DNA of 64,000 nt from Saccharothrix algeriensis (GTDB lineage: Bacteria > Actinomycetota > Actinomycetes > Mycobacteriales > Pseudonocardiaceae), in assembly GCF_016907655.1 (NCBI RefSeq), contig NZ_JAFBCL010000001.1, positions 2,321,001 to 2,385,000 of the forward strand, in the 5' to 3' direction. The position numbers were made by a program, and so were the translations under genes. The notes under the pieces were generated by a model, which did not search any database, was not told the DNA's origin, and saw only the letters and a list, made by a program, of their open reading frames with translations. Below, in pieces: positions 43,347 through 51,993 of the stretch. Each line of letters opens with the position of its first letter. Position 1 is the first letter of the stretch.

Positions 43347-44657
43347 GTGAGTGAGATCCCGCGCAAGGCCGTGCAGCGCACCGCCAAGCTGGCCAGCCTG
43401 CCCCTCGGGGTGGCCGGCCGGGTGGTGGGCGGCTGGGGCAAGCGGTTGGCCGGCCGCAGCTCCGAGGAGGTCAGCGCCGAGGTGTCGGCGAAGACCGCGG
43501 AGCAGGTCTTCGCCGTGCTGGGCCAGCTCAAGGGCGGCGCGATGAAGTTCGGGCAGGCCCTGAGCGTGTTCGAGGCGGCCGTGCCGGACGAGCTGGCCGA
43601 GCCGTACCGGGAGGCGCTGACCAAGCTCCAGACCGCCGCGCCGCCGATGCCCGCGCGCACCACGCGCCGGGTGCTGGCCGAGCAGCTCGGGTCGGGCTGG
43701 GCGAAGCGGTTCACGGCGTTCGACGACGAGCCGGCCGCGTCCGCGTCGATCGGGCAGGTGCACCGCGCGGTGTGGCACGACGGCCGCGACGTGGCGGTGA
43801 AGGTGCAGTACCCGGGCGCGGACGAGGCGTTGCAGGCGGACCTGAAGCAGCTGCTGCGGTTCAGCCGGCTGCTGCAGGCGATCATGCCCGGCACGGAGGT
43901 GAAACCGCTGCTGGAGGAGCTGCGGGACCGGTACCTGGAGGAGCTGGACTACCGGACCGAGGCCGACAACCAGCGGGCGTTCGCCAAGGCGTTCGAGGGC
44001 GACGGGAACGTGCTCGTGCCGCGCGTGGTGGCCAGCTCGCCGAAGGTGATGGTGACCGAGTGGACCGACGGCACCCCGCTGTCCGCCATCATTCGTTCGG
44101 GTGAACGTGACGAGCGCGACCTGGCGGGCCGGCTGCTGTCGGAGTTCCACTTCTCGGCGCCGAGCCGGGCGGGCCTGCTGCACGCCGACCCGCACCCGGG
44201 CAACTTCATGCTGGGCGCGGACGGCCGGCTGCGGGTGCTCGACTTCGGGGCGGTCGCCCGCCTGCCCGGCGGCCTGCCCAGGACGCTGGGGCTGATGACG
44301 AGGCTGGCGCTGGACGGCCGCTCGCGGGACCTGGTGGACCTGCTGCGCTCGGAGCACTTCATCCGGCCGGGCACGGAGCTGCGCGAGGAGGACGTGCTCA
44401 ACTACCTGAGCCCGTTCGTGGAGCCGCTGCGCGCGGAGACGTTCCACTTCAACCGCAAGTGGCTGCAGATGCAGGCCGAGCGGGTCGGCGACCTGCGCAG
44501 CCCCGACTCGCAGACAGGCCGGTCGCTGAACCTGCCGCCGCAGTACCTGCTGATCCACCGGGTGACGCTGGGCGCGACCGGGATCCTGTGCCAGCTGGAC
44601 GCGAACGTCCCGGCCCGCGCCATCGTCGCCCGCTGGCAAGCCGGCTTCGACGACTGA
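43347..44657 (+). CDS. ABC1/AarF/UbiB-family atypical kinase
   Basis: This 436-residue protein has the family's KxGQ helix (LKGGAMKFGQALS near 62), the A-rich nucleotide loop (PAASASIGQVHRA near 135), VAVKVQYPG, HADPHPGNF and VLDFGAVARL. These mark ADCK-type kinases. GTG 43347. It is the Rv3197 counterpart in the neighbourhood of whiB7 in mycobacteria. The substrate is unknown; quinone-linked metabolism is the family's usual context. Confidence 0.88.
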   Translation: MSEIPRKAVQRTAKLASLPLGVAGRVVGGWGKRLAGRSSEEVSAEVSAKTAEQVFAVLGQLKGGAMKFGQALSVFEAAVPDELAEPYREALTKLQTAAPPMPARTTRRVLAEQLGSGWAKRFTAFDDEPAASASIGQVHRAVWHDGRDVAVKVQYPGADEALQADLKQLLRFSRLLQAIMPGTEVKPLLEELRDRYLEELDYRTEADNQRAFAKAFEGDGNVLVPRVVASSPKVMVTEWTDGTPLSAIIRSGERDERDLAGRLLSEFHFSAPSRAGLLHADPHPGNFMLGADGRLRVLDFGAVARLPGGLPRTLGLMTRLALDGRSRDLVDLLRSEHFIRPGTELREEDVLNYLSPFVEPLRAETFHFNRKWLQMQAERVGDLRSPDSQTGRSLNLPPQYLLIHRVTLGATGILCQLDANVPARAIVARWQAGFDD

Positions 44658-44670
44658 GCCGCGCGCCGGG

Positions 44671-44968
44671 CCGCGTCAGCCCGGGCCGCGTCTGGCCAGG
44701 TCGCGTCAGTCCGAGCCGCGCCCGGCCAGGCCGCGCCCGCCCGAATCGCGCCCACCCGGGTCGCACCGGACCGGGTCGCACCGGACCGGGTCGCACCGGA
44801 CCGGGTCGCACCGGACCGGGTGGGGCCGGGTGGCGCCGGCTCCAGTCACGCCGGCCGGGGTCGCTCCGGCTGAAGTCGGGTGGGCCGAGGCCAGGTCGGC
44901 CGAAGTCCGGTCGGCCGAGATCCGGTTGGCCGAGGCCACGTGGGCCGAGATCGGGTCGGTCTGCTCCG
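44671..44968. repeat. Diverged 15-bp tandem repeat array (about 20 units)
   Basis: Four exact copies of TCGCACCGGACCGGG fill 44761-44820. On both sides the same 15-base step continues with drift: units such as GGCCGCGTCAGCCCG and GGTCGCGTCAGTCCG to the left, CCGAAGTCCGGTCGG and CCGAGATCCGGTTGG to the right. Together they fill almost the whole gap between the ABC1 gene and the next gene (44658-45074). Confidence 0.85.
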
Positions 44969-45074
44969 GGCTGCTCCGGGCCATCCGGCGCCGAGTTGTC
45001 CACAGCCCCGGAAGTTGTCCACAGATCGCGAACAGCCCCTCGCGCCCCCTCCCACCCCGGCCGATGATCGCTAC

Positions 45075-45641
45075 ATGACCCGAGTGATCAGGACCACCGA
45101 CCTCGAAGCCGCGGGAGTCCCCCGCTACGCGATCGCCCTGCGCTGCCGCCCGGGCGGGCCCTGGCAGCGCATCCTGCCGGGCGTGCTGCTGCTCGCCGCC
45201 GGCCCGCCGACCAGGGCGCAGCGCGTCCGGGCGGCCCTGGCCTACGCCGGTCCGGAAGCCGTGCTGACCGGTGTCGACGCCCTGCGCGAGCAGGGCTTCC
45301 CCGACCTGCCGCTCCCGCCCCGCGTCCACCTCCTGCAGCCCGCCGCCCGCCGGAAGACCGGCGACCACCACCTGCTGCTGGAGCGCACCACCCGCCTGCC
45401 CGAAGTGGTGGTGAAGGACGGCCTGCCCCTGGCGCCGCCCGTCCGCGCCGTCCTGGACGCCGTCCGCCACGAGGCGCACCCCCATCAGCAGCGCACGATG
45501 ATCGACGCCGTGCTGCGACGCGGCGTGTGCACCGTGGAGACGCTCCTGCGCGAGCTCGACGCGGGCAGCCAACGAGGTGCCGGCACACCCCGCACGACCC
45601 TGCGCAGGCTCGCCCGCGACCACCGGGCCGCCTTCACCTGA
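45075..45641 (+). CDS. Conserved hypothetical protein with AbiEi-like features
   Basis: This 188-residue product has a winged-helix-like start (TTDLEAAGVPRYAIALRCRPGGPWQRILPGV) that resembles the N-terminal domain of AbiEi-type antitoxins and related DUF559-nuclease-associated proteins. The remainder is helical with VLDAVRHEA and a basic tail (TTLRRLARDHRAAF). ATG 45075. No toxin partner lies next to it. Recognised only loosely; alternative: stand-alone member of a large actinobacterial hypothetical family. Confidence 0.55.
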   Translation: MTRVIRTTDLEAAGVPRYAIALRCRPGGPWQRILPGVLLLAAGPPTRAQRVRAALAYAGPEAVLTGVDALREQGFPDLPLPPRVHLLQPAARRKTGDHHLLLERTTRLPEVVVKDGLPLAPPVRAVLDAVRHEAHPHQQRTMIDAVLRRGVCTVETLLRELDAGSQRGAGTPRTTLRRLARDHRAAFT

Positions 45642-45684
45642 CCTCCGCCGGCGCGCCCCTTCGCATCTCGGAGCCGCCGCACGC

Positions 45685-45838
45685 CGCCAACCGGAGACTC
45701 GACCTGCCCTCGTCCCACACCAACCGGCGACCCGACCCACCTTCGTCCTACACCAACCGGCGACCCGACCCGCCCTCGCCCTGCACCAACCGGCGACCCG
45801 ACCCACCTTCGTCCCGCACCGACTGGCGACCACCTGGC
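45685..45838. repeat. 33-bp tandem repeat array (five units)
   Basis: Units begin at 45685, 45718, 45751, 45784 and 45817 with the exact core CCAACCGGCGACCCGACCC in the middle three, while the first and last are diverged. Spacing is always 33 bases. It fills the gap between the AbiEi-like gene and a convergent small gene. Confidence 0.85.
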
Positions 45839-45884
45839 CGCACCTCGTGCCAGGCGTTGCCCCGCACTCGTGAAAGGAGCCGCC

Positions 45885-46058
45885 TCACCAGTACTCAGCA
45901 GGCAGTTTGCCCTCGATATCGCGCACGTGGGCCCGTGCGCACTCGTGGCACAGCCAGCGCTCGACGCCGTCCTCCCGCTCCCGCACCCACGCCAGCAGCA
46001 GGGTCGGGTCGGCGACCGAAGCACGGGTCCTCCCGCAGCGCGCGCACGCTTCGGTCAC
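45885..46058 (-). CDS. Small protein with two CxxC knuckles
   Basis: This 57-residue protein has ACARCGRTRAS and LCHECARAHV, a likely zinc knuckle, and ends KLPAEYW. GTG 46058 overlaps the methyltransferase stop by four bases (GTGA), so the two are coupled. The family is not recognised. It may be a helper of the methyltransferase. Confidence 0.65.
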   Translation of the reverse strand: MTEACARCGRTRASVADPTLLLAWVREREDGVERWLCHECARAHVRDIEGKLPAEYW

Positions 46059-47359
46059 GACTTGCGGCCGAGGTGCACGGTGCCGGCGGCGAGCAGGAAC
46101 ACGTCGTCCCGCAGCCCGACGTACGCGGGGTCCTGCGGGTCGAGCAGGCGGGCCACGGTGTGGCGGTCGGCCGGGTGCAGGCGGTCGCGGGTGACTTCGG
46201 CCAGCCAGGCCAGGCGCGCGGCGGCCGATTCGCGGACGGCCTGCTCGGCGGGCGCGGGGTGGTCGATGAGGTAGCTGAACGCCGTCACGTCGACCAGACC
46301 GGCCTCGGCCAGCACGATGTTCCACCCAACCGGGAGGCGGACGGAGCCGGCCATCGACTCGCGCATCCGCACGTACCACTCGGCGCGGGCGGCGGAGAGC
46401 CGGTCCGCCAGGCCGGGTTCGCCCACGCCGAGGTCCCACGGCAGGAACCGGCTCTCGAGGCCGCCCTCGCCCAGCGCCAGCCAGCCGCCGGGTGCCAGGG
46501 CGTCGACCAGGTCGGTGACGGCTTTGCGCTGGTCGGGCACGTGGTGGACGACGCCGGCAGCCCACACGAGGTGCGCGGTGCCGACGATGTCGACCGGGCG
46601 TTCGGTGGCGAGGTCGGCGAGCACCGGCCGCACGCGGACGGACGGCGGGCCGGCGGGTCGGGCAGCGGTCGGGTCGGCAGTCGACCCGGCGGGCGGAGCA
46701 GCGGGCGGGCCGGCGAACGGAACGGTCCTCGGCCGCGTGTCATCGGGCCGAGCGCTGCCCGGCCGCCCGGAAGCCGGGCGCACACCGCCCGGTCCGGCGC
46801 CGCCCGGTCCGATGCCGCCCGGTCCGGTGCCGCCCGGTCCGGTGCCGCCCGGCCCGGTGCCGCCCGGTCCCGTGCTGGCGAATCCGGCGCTGTTCAGTCC
46901 GGCGCTTCCGTGCCCGGCGCTGCCCGGTCCGGCGCTGCCCGGTCCGGCGCTGCCCGGTCCGGCGCTGCCCGGTCCGGCGCTGCCCGGTCCGGCGCTTCCG
47001 GGTCCGACGCTGCCCGGTCCGGCGCTGCCCGGTCCGGCGCTGCCGGGAGGGGTGGTGCCGGTGTACGGCGGTGCGTTCGTCGCGGCGGCTCGGGCGGCGG
47101 AGGTGGCGGCGTCGAGCAGTTCCGGCACGGCGTCGACCAGGACGACCGTGCCGCCGCCCCGGGCGGCCAGGGCTTCGACGAGGGCGGCGGCCATGCCGCC
47201 GGTGCCGGAGCCGACGTCGACCACGGTCGGGTTGTCCGGCAGTGGGCGCACGAGTCTGCGCGCGACCACGCGTCGCGTCTCGGCGTCCAACTCGTCGGCC
47301 CGCCGCATCGCGGTCAAGCGGGCTGTCCAGTCGATTCCGTCATGGGTGTGAGCGGCCAC
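46055..47359 (-). CDS. Class I SAM methyltransferase interrupted by a Gly-Pro-Gly-Ser-Ala repeat
   Basis: The product has 434 residues. Motif I is VVDVGSGTGG (46-55) and the beta-2 acidic end is VLVDAVPEL (73-81). Then residues about 96-240 are a disordered insertion, of which 105-192 is a near-perfect five-residue repeat (GPGSA, later GPGGT). The fold resumes with VRVRPVLADLAT (beta-3 region), WAAGVVHHVPDQ and LAPGGWLALGEGGL. Without the insert the protein would be about 290 residues, a normal size. GTG 47359. Substrate unknown; coupled to the CxxC protein. Confidence 0.78.
   Translation of the reverse strand: MAAHTHDGIDWTARLTAMRRADELDAETRRVVARRLVRPLPDNPTVVDVGSGTGGMAAALVEALAARGGGTVVLVDAVPELLDAATSAARAAATNAPPYTGTTPPGSAGPGSAGPGSVGPGSAGPGSAGPGSAGPGSAGPGSAGPGSAGHGSAGLNSAGFASTGPGGTGPGGTGPGGTGPGGIGPGGAGPGGVRPASGRPGSARPDDTRPRTVPFAGPPAAPPAGSTADPTAARPAGPPSVRVRPVLADLATERPVDIVGTAHLVWAAGVVHHVPDQRKAVTDLVDALAPGGWLALGEGGLESRFLPWDLGVGEPGLADRLSAARAEWYVRMRESMAGSVRLPVGWNIVLAEAGLVDVTAFSYLIDHPAPAEQAVRESAAARLAWLAEVTRDRLHPADRHTVARLLDPQDPAYVGLRDDVFLLAAGTVHLGRKS
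46784..47047 (-). repeat. Coding 15-bp minisatellite inside the methyltransferase gene
   Basis: The DNA repeats a 15-base unit of GGTCCGGCGCTGCCC form about seventeen times, giving GPGSA on the minus strand. Units near the 5' side of the plus strand encode GPGGT or GPGGI. All units keep length 15, so the frame is never broken. Confidence 0.88.
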
Positions 47360-47596
47360 GTGGAAACCGTACCCACGAGTCGGCCCGCCCTCCGCTCGGT
47401 TTCGAGCGGAGGGCGGGCCGGGTCCTCACTTCGTCGCGGCGGTGCTCCCACTCGCCTTCGACCACGAACCCCTACCGTGAAATCCCTGCTGCGCAGCCTC
47501 GCGGATGAGTTCTTGACGGGCGAGGCTTCGGCGGACGGGATGGCAGCGGACGGGATGGCAGCGGGCAGGCGGCTCGGCGGGTGGAGGCGGTGGGGT

Positions 47597-47629
47597 GAGG
47601 TCCCACCCGCGCCTGGCGGGTGGGACCTC
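47597..47629 (-). terminator. Hairpin downstream of the whiB7 operon
   Basis: GAGGTCCCACCCGC (47597-47610) pairs perfectly with GCGGGTGGGACCTC (47616-47629) around five bases. It lies about 42 bases after the stop of the small gene downstream of whiB7. No T-run follows. The rest of the gap 47360-47670 is without a gene. Confidence 0.6.
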
Positions 47630-47670
47630 GCCCGGGGGTCGCCGTCAGAGCTCGACGCCGGGGTCGGGCG

Positions 47671-47895
47671 TCAGAGCGCACAAGCCTTCTGCCGCGCTCT
47701 GCGCTCGGCCCAACCGGCCAGTCGGCGCCACCTCCGGGCGGCGATGAGGCGGTGGGCCACCCGTTGCCTTCGGGCGAATGCCTCCGCATCATGCATTCGG
47801 GATCTGGCCAGGTTTTCTTCGATCAACATGGGGTTGCCTCGCAGGTTGAGTTCAGTGGTCAGTGCGTCGTCGGTGGTGGTGCGGTACGTGGTCAC
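47671..47895 (-). CDS. Small basic hypothetical protein downstream of whiB7
   Basis: This 74-residue, Arg/Ala-rich and helical protein (ARRQRVAHRLIAARRWRRL) ends RQKACAL. GTG 47895 overlaps the whiB7 stop (GTGA), so it is translated together with whiB7. Not recognised. Its basic character suggests RNA or DNA contact, or interaction with ribosomes. Confidence 0.6.
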   Translation of the reverse strand: MTTYRTTTDDALTTELNLRGNPMLIEENLARSRMHDAEAFARRQRVAHRLIAARRWRRLAGWAERRARQKACAL

Positions 47896-48290
47896 GCGGC
47901 GGCCTCCTGGTCGGTAGCCCCCCGGACGACGGTTGCGGCGGGCGCCGCGGGAACAGCGGGTGCGGCGTCCTTGCGCGGGCGCCCGCGGGGGCGCTTGCGC
48001 GCGATCACCGCTCCGCGCTCGAAGATCTCGCCGCCCCAGACCCCCCAGGGCTCGTGCCGGGCGAGCGCGCCCGCCAGGCACTCGGCGATCACCGGACAGG
48101 CGGCGCAGAACTTCTTCGCCTCCTCCAGCTCGGCCGGTGCGTCGGCGAACCAGAGGTCGGGGTTGTTGGTGCGGCAGGGCAGTTCCAAGCCGGCGTCGGG
48201 CGCGGTGTCGATCAGGGAAGCGACCCCGGCTCCGGCCAGGTCCGGCTCGGTGGACAGCGTTCCGGCTATCGGAACGGTCGCGGTCAACAT
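47892..48290 (-). CDS. whiB7: WhiB7-type transcriptional regulator (4Fe-4S)
   Basis: This 132-residue WhiB protein has the four cysteines that bind the cluster (LPCRTN, then KFCAACPVIAECLAG), the turn WGVWGGE, and a C-terminal AT-hook (KRPRGRPRKD) that is specific to WhiB7. It binds SigA and AT-rich DNA just upstream of -35 elements and switches on intrinsic antibiotic resistance. ATG 48290 follows an AGGAG eight bases upstream. It lies downstream of uvrD2 in the same orientation, in the neighbourhood known from mycobacteria. Confidence 0.92.
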   Translation of the reverse strand: MLTATVPIAGTLSTEPDLAGAGVASLIDTAPDAGLELPCRTNNPDLWFADAPAELEEAKKFCAACPVIAECLAGALARHEPWGVWGGEIFERGAVIARKRPRGRPRKDAAPAVPAAPAATVVRGATDQEAAA

Positions 48291-48352
48291 CAGGTGGACT
48301 CCTGTCAAGGGTCTTGCGATGGGGTTTTTCCTGCTTGAACTGGTCGAACAAA

Positions 48353-48394
48353 CACGAAGGCCGCGGATCCGGTTACGGGTCCGCGGCCTTCGTG
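48353..48394 (-). terminator. Intrinsic terminator in the whiB7 leader (attenuator)
   Basis: CACGAAGGCCGCGGA (48353-48367) and TCCGCGGCCTTCGTG (48380-48394) form a perfect 15-pair stem. On the minus strand it is followed by TTTGTT. It lies between the leader ORF and the whiB7 start. Confidence 0.85.
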
Positions 48395-48418
48395 AGCCTC
48401 AGTGTCCTGACGGGTCGG

Positions 48419-48640
48419 TCAGGTACTTCGCTCCTGCGCGGACGGCGCAACGTTCTGGGTCGGGACAGCGGTGGTCACGTGGGCGACTGGCGCCTGGATC
48501 AGCTGAACTCGCGCGACACCCCACTTCGAGGCGTGGCGATCGCGGGCAGACTTCTCCCCCGCAACACGAGCGGTGCCGGACACGGCGTCAACGCCGATCA
48601 CGAGGCGAGCCGGCGTCTCGAAGCACATGTGGGTGTTCAC
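48419..48640 (-). CDS. whiB7 leader ORF (uORF)
   Basis: A 73-codon frame begins at the GTG 48640 (VNTHMCFETPARL) with AGGAGG eight bases upstream (48649-48654). It ends 24 bases before the attenuator hairpin. In mycobacteria and Streptomyces, whiB7/wblC leaders carry uORFs whose slowed translation by antibiotics relieves premature termination. Nothing in this peptide resembles a stable protein, so the act of translation probably matters more than the product. It could alternatively be a real small protein. Confidence 0.6.
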   Translation of the reverse strand: MNTHMCFETPARLVIGVDAVSGTARVAGEKSARDRHASKWGVARVQLIQAPVAHVTTAVPTQNVAPSAQERST

Positions 48641-48721
48641 ACCGGTCACCTCCTCGGGCAGCTAGTCTTGGAGCAACGCTCCATCTCAATCCCCAGCGGG
48701 CGCTTCGCGCCCGGCCTCAGC

Positions 48722-48760
48722 AGGTTATGGCCCGGTCCCCGACCGCCGCAACCGCTTTTT
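48722..48760 (-). promoter_or_regulatory. Predicted WhiB7-dependent promoter of whiB7
   Basis: On the minus strand, AAAAA (48756-48760) lies four bases upstream of a -35 TTGCGG (48746-48751). A -10-like CATAAC is at 48724-48729 (spacer 16) or TAACCT (spacer 18). An AT-rich stretch immediately upstream of -35 is the known WhiB7 AT-hook target. It lies just after the uvrD2 stop. Two small hairpins (GGGCGC-GAA-GCGCCC and TGGAGC-GTT-GCTCCA) follow before the uORF. Confidence 0.6.
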
Positions 48761-48787
48761 CCAAATACCTGACGATCGTGTGAAGCT

Positions 48788-50851
48788 TCAGCGTTTGCCC
48801 TGCACAAGGGCCAGGACGTCGGCCCCGTAGCGGTCGAGCTTGGCCGCGCCGATGCCGGCGATCGAGACCAGGCCGGCGACGTCCTCGGGGCGCTGCTCGG
48901 CGATGGCCACCAGGGTCGCGTCGGTGAGCACGACGTAGGCGGGCACCCTCAGCTCCCGCGCCCGGCCGGCCCGCCAGGCCCGCAGCCGGTGCAGCAGGTC
49001 CTCGTCCACGTCGGAGGGGCAGCTGCCGCACCGGCTGAGCTTGATCGCCCGCGCGTCGTTCAGCACCGTGCCGCACAGCCGGCACAGCGCTTCGGAGCGG
49101 CGCTGCGCGGGCTCGCGCCGGGCGGTGCGCGAGGCGGGGTGGTCCTCGGGGACCAGCCCGTAGAGGAACCGGCTGCGCCGCCGGTAGCGGCGCCCGCCCG
49201 CGGCGCGGGCCAGCGCCCACGACAGCCACAGGTGCACGCGGGCCCGCGTCACCCCGACGTACAGGAGCCTGCGCTCCTCCTCGATGGCCGCGTCGTCGCC
49301 GTCGGCGTGCGTGATCGGCAGGGTGCCCTCGACCAGGCCGACGAGGAACACCGCGTCCCACTCCAGGCCCTTGGCCGCGTGCAGGGACGCCAGCGTGACG
49401 CCCTCCACGGTCGGCGGGTGCTGGGCCTCGGCGCGCATGTCCAGCTCGACGGTGAACTTCGCCAGGTCCGCGCCCTCGACCGTCGCCGCCAGCTCCTCGG
49501 CCAGCTCGACCAGGGCGAGCAGCGACTCCCACCGCTCCCGCGCGGAGCCGCCGGCGGGGGGCTCGTCGGTCAGGCCGATGCCGGTCAGCACCCCGCGCAC
49601 GACCTCGGGCAGTTCGCCGGGCAGCCGCTGCGCGGCGGCCGAGCGCAGCGCGACCATCGCCTGCCGCACCTCCGCGCGCTGGAAGAAGCGCTCGCCGCCG
49701 CGCACCTGGTAGGGGATGCCCAGCTCGGCCAGCGCCTGCTCGAAGACCTCCGACTGCGCGTTGATGCGGTAGAGGACGGCGATCCCGCTGGCGGCCACGC
49801 CGTCGTCCAGCAGCGCCTTCACCCGCTGCGCGACCGCCGCGGCCTCGGCGGGCTCGTCGTCGAACTCGGTGAACCGGGGCTGGGGACCCTCCGGCCGCTG
49901 CCCGACCAACCGCAGCCGCGACCCGGCGGGGCGACCGCGCGCCCACTTGATCACCTCGTTGGCCAGGGCCACGACCTGCGGTGTCGACCGGTAGTCCCGT
50001 TCCAGCCGCACCACGGCGGCCCCCGGGAACCGGCGCGGGAAGTCCAGCAGCGGGCGCGGCGAGGCGCCCGCGAACGAGTAGATGGTCTGGTTCGCGTCGC
50101 CGACGACGGTCAGGTCGTCCCGCGCGCCCAGCCACGCGTCGAGCACCCGCTGCTGCAGCGGCGTGACGTCCTGGTACTCGTCCACCACGAAGCACCGGTA
50201 GCGGTCGCGGAACTCCTCGGCGACGTCGCCGTGCTCCTCCAGCGCGGCGGCGGTGTGCAGGAGCAGGTCGTCGAAGTCGAGCAGCTGCGCCTCGTTCTTG
50301 AGCTGCTCGTAGGTCCGGTAGACCTGCACGACCTGCTCGGCCGGCGCGGGCGCGTCCCGCTGCGCGCGGCCGGCCGCGACCGGGTACTCGTCGGGCGTGA
50401 CGAGGGACGCCTTGGCCCACTCGATCTCGCTCGCGAGGTCGCGCAGCGAGTCCGACTCGGTGGACAGCCCGACCCGGTTGGCGGCCTGCGCGACGATCCG
50501 CAGCTTGTTGCGGTCGATCAGGTCCCACTGCGGCCCGCCCACGACCCGCGGCCAGAAGTACCGGAGCTGCCGCAGCGACGCGGCGTGGAACGTCCGGGCC
50601 TGCGCGCCGGGCACGCCCAGCGCCCGCAGCCGCGTCCGCATCTCCCCGGCCGCCCGCGCCGTGAACGTCACGGCGAGCACCTGGCCGGCGGCGACGTGGC
50701 CGCGTTGCACCAGGTGGGCGATGCGGTGGGTGATGGTCCGGGTCTTGCCGGTGCCAGCGCCCGCGAGCACGCAGACCGGGCCGCGCGGCGCCTCGACCGC
50801 GGCGCGCTGTTCCGGGTCGAGTCCGTCCAGCAGCCCGTCCATGCGCTGCAT
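48788..50851 (-). CDS. uvrD2: ATP-dependent DNA helicase UvrD2
   Basis: The product has 687 residues. Motif I is GAGTGKT; Ia is [12 protein letters not shown] is [56 protein letters not shown]. The C-terminal third contains a tetracysteine zinc site (CRLCGTVLN...CGSCPSD) and an HRDC domain ([14 protein letters not shown]). This domain order is that of mycobacterial UvrD2. ATG 50851. 3'-5' helicase in DNA repair. Confidence 0.95.
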   Translation of the reverse strand: MQRMDGLLDGLDPEQRAAVEAPRGPVCVLAGAGTGKTRTITHRIAHLVQRGHVAAGQVLAVTFTARAAGEMRTRLRALGVPGAQARTFHAASLRQLRYFWPRVVGGPQWDLIDRNKLRIVAQAANRVGLSTESDSLRDLASEIEWAKASLVTPDEYPVAAGRAQRDAPAPAEQVVQVYRTYEQLKNEAQLLDFDDLLLHTAAALEEHGDVAEEFRDRYRCFVVDEYQDVTPLQQRVLDAWLGARDDLTVVGDANQTIYSFAGASPRPLLDFPRRFPGAAVVRLERDYRSTPQVVALANEVIKWARGRPAGSRLRLVGQRPEGPQPRFTEFDDEPAEAAAVAQRVKALLDDGVAASGIAVLYRINAQSEVFEQALAELGIPYQVRGGERFFQRAEVRQAMVALRSAAAQRLPGELPEVVRGVLTGIGLTDEPPAGGSARERWESLLALVELAEELAATVEGADLAKFTVELDMRAEAQHPPTVEGVTLASLHAAKGLEWDAVFLVGLVEGTLPITHADGDDAAIEEERRLLYVGVTRARVHLWLSWALARAAGGRRYRRRSRFLYGLVPEDHPASRTARREPAQRRSEALCRLCGTVLNDARAIKLSRCGSCPSDVDEDLLHRLRAWRAGRARELRVPAYVVLTDATLVAIAEQRPEDVAGLVSIAGIGAAKLDRYGADVLALVQGKR

Positions 50852-50913
50852 CCTCGCATTGCGCGCGGGCCGCGCTGTGTGGGGGCGATCCGGCGCGCCG
50901 TATCCTGGTGGGT

Positions 50914-51642
50914 ATGGCTGGAAAGCAGGACAAGGCCGCCGCCAAGGAAGCGGCGAAGGCGCGGCGCGCGGCTTCGAAGGCGCGGCGCGGTCAGATCCTC
51001 GAGGCGTTCAAGGTGCAGCGCCGCGAGGACAAGGCGCTGGTGCCGCTGATGGTGGCGTGCGTGCTGGGCGCGGCGGCGGTGGCGTTCCTGCTGGGCCTGA
51101 TCTGGGACATGCAGTGGGTGCTGCTGCCGCTGGGCATCGCGGTCGGCGCGCTCCTGGCGGTGATCGTCTTCGGCCGCCGCGTGCAGCGCACCGTGTACGC
51201 CAAGGCCGACGGCCAGCCGGGCGCGGCGGGCTGGGCGCTGGACAACCTGCGCGGTCGCTGGCGCGTGACGCAGGCCGTGGCCGGCACGACGAGCGGCGAC
51301 ATGGTCCACCGCGTGATCGGCCGCCCCGGCGTGGTGCTGGTGGCGGAGGGCGCGCCGCACCGCGTGAAGGGCCTGCTGGCCCAGGAGAAGAAGCGCGTGG
51401 CCCGCGTGATCGGCGAGACCCCGATCTACGACGTCATCGTCGGCAAGGACGAGGGCCAGGTCGCCCTGCGCAAGCTCCAGGGCCACCTCATGAAGCTGCC
51501 GCGCAACATCTCGGCGGCCCAGGTGGACACGCTGGAGAACCGCCTGGCGGCCCTGGCGAGCCGCGGCACGGCGATGCCGAAGGGCCCGCTGCCGCAGGGC
51601 GCGAAGATGCGCAACATCCAGCGGGCCATGCGCCGCCGCTGA
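50914..51642 (+). CDS. DUF4191 family membrane protein
   Basis: This 242-residue protein has a basic N-terminus, two transmembrane helices (about 46-90), and a soluble C-terminal domain with [23 protein letters not shown]. The family is found before glnA in actinobacteria (Rv2219 in mycobacteria). ATG 50914; GTG 50908 is in frame. Function is unknown. Confidence 0.88.
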   Translation: MAGKQDKAAAKEAAKARRAASKARRGQILEAFKVQRREDKALVPLMVACVLGAAAVAFLLGLIWDMQWVLLPLGIAVGALLAVIVFGRRVQRTVYAKADGQPGAAGWALDNLRGRWRVTQAVAGTTSGDMVHRVIGRPGVVLVAEGAPHRVKGLLAQEKKRVARVIGETPIYDVIVGKDEGQVALRKLQGHLMKLPRNISAAQVDTLENRLAALASRGTAMPKGPLPQGAKMRNIQRAMRRR

Positions 51643-51993
51643 CCCGCGGGGAGCGCCGGAAGCGGTCACTTCGCCGCCCCGGCCGCCGGTGTCCCGTGGG
51701 ACACTGGGGGCCGGGCCGGAAGGCCACGCCCCGCGGTCGGGGCGCCTCGGTCGACGGCCGCGCCGCGCTCGGCCCGGCGTGCCCGGAGCCGGGTTCCCCG
51801 AGGTCGCGCCGACACCGGAGGCCGGATGCCGCGTCACGCCCGAGGTCAGGCGCCGGTCCCGTCGCGGGCCGGTCGGCCGGGCGACGCCGGGCCCCCGGCC
51901 GCGAACCGCGCAGGCCCGACCGCGAAACCGGCCGCGAACCCCGCAGGTCCGGCCGCGCGCCCGCCCGGCCCGGACCGCGGGTCCCGACCCGGC
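51643..51993. other. Convergent intergenic region (351 bases)
   Basis: It separates the DUF4191 gene from the convergent RDD gene. A short palindrome GTGTCCCGTGGGACAC near 51690-51705 may end the DUF4191 transcript. Near-repetitive CCGCGAACCGCAGG-type strings follow near 51900-51960. No gene is supported. Confidence 0.4.

Noticed and set aside
42249..44657. Thiazole/oxazole-modified peptide biosynthetic cluster
   Set aside because: Only the leader-binding-like protein is present; no cyclodehydratase, dehydrogenase or precursor peptide is visible, and the gene belongs to a conserved core neighbourhood.
45685..45838. Possible CRISPR array of 33-bp units
   Set aside because: The units are contiguous without spacers; it is a minisatellite.
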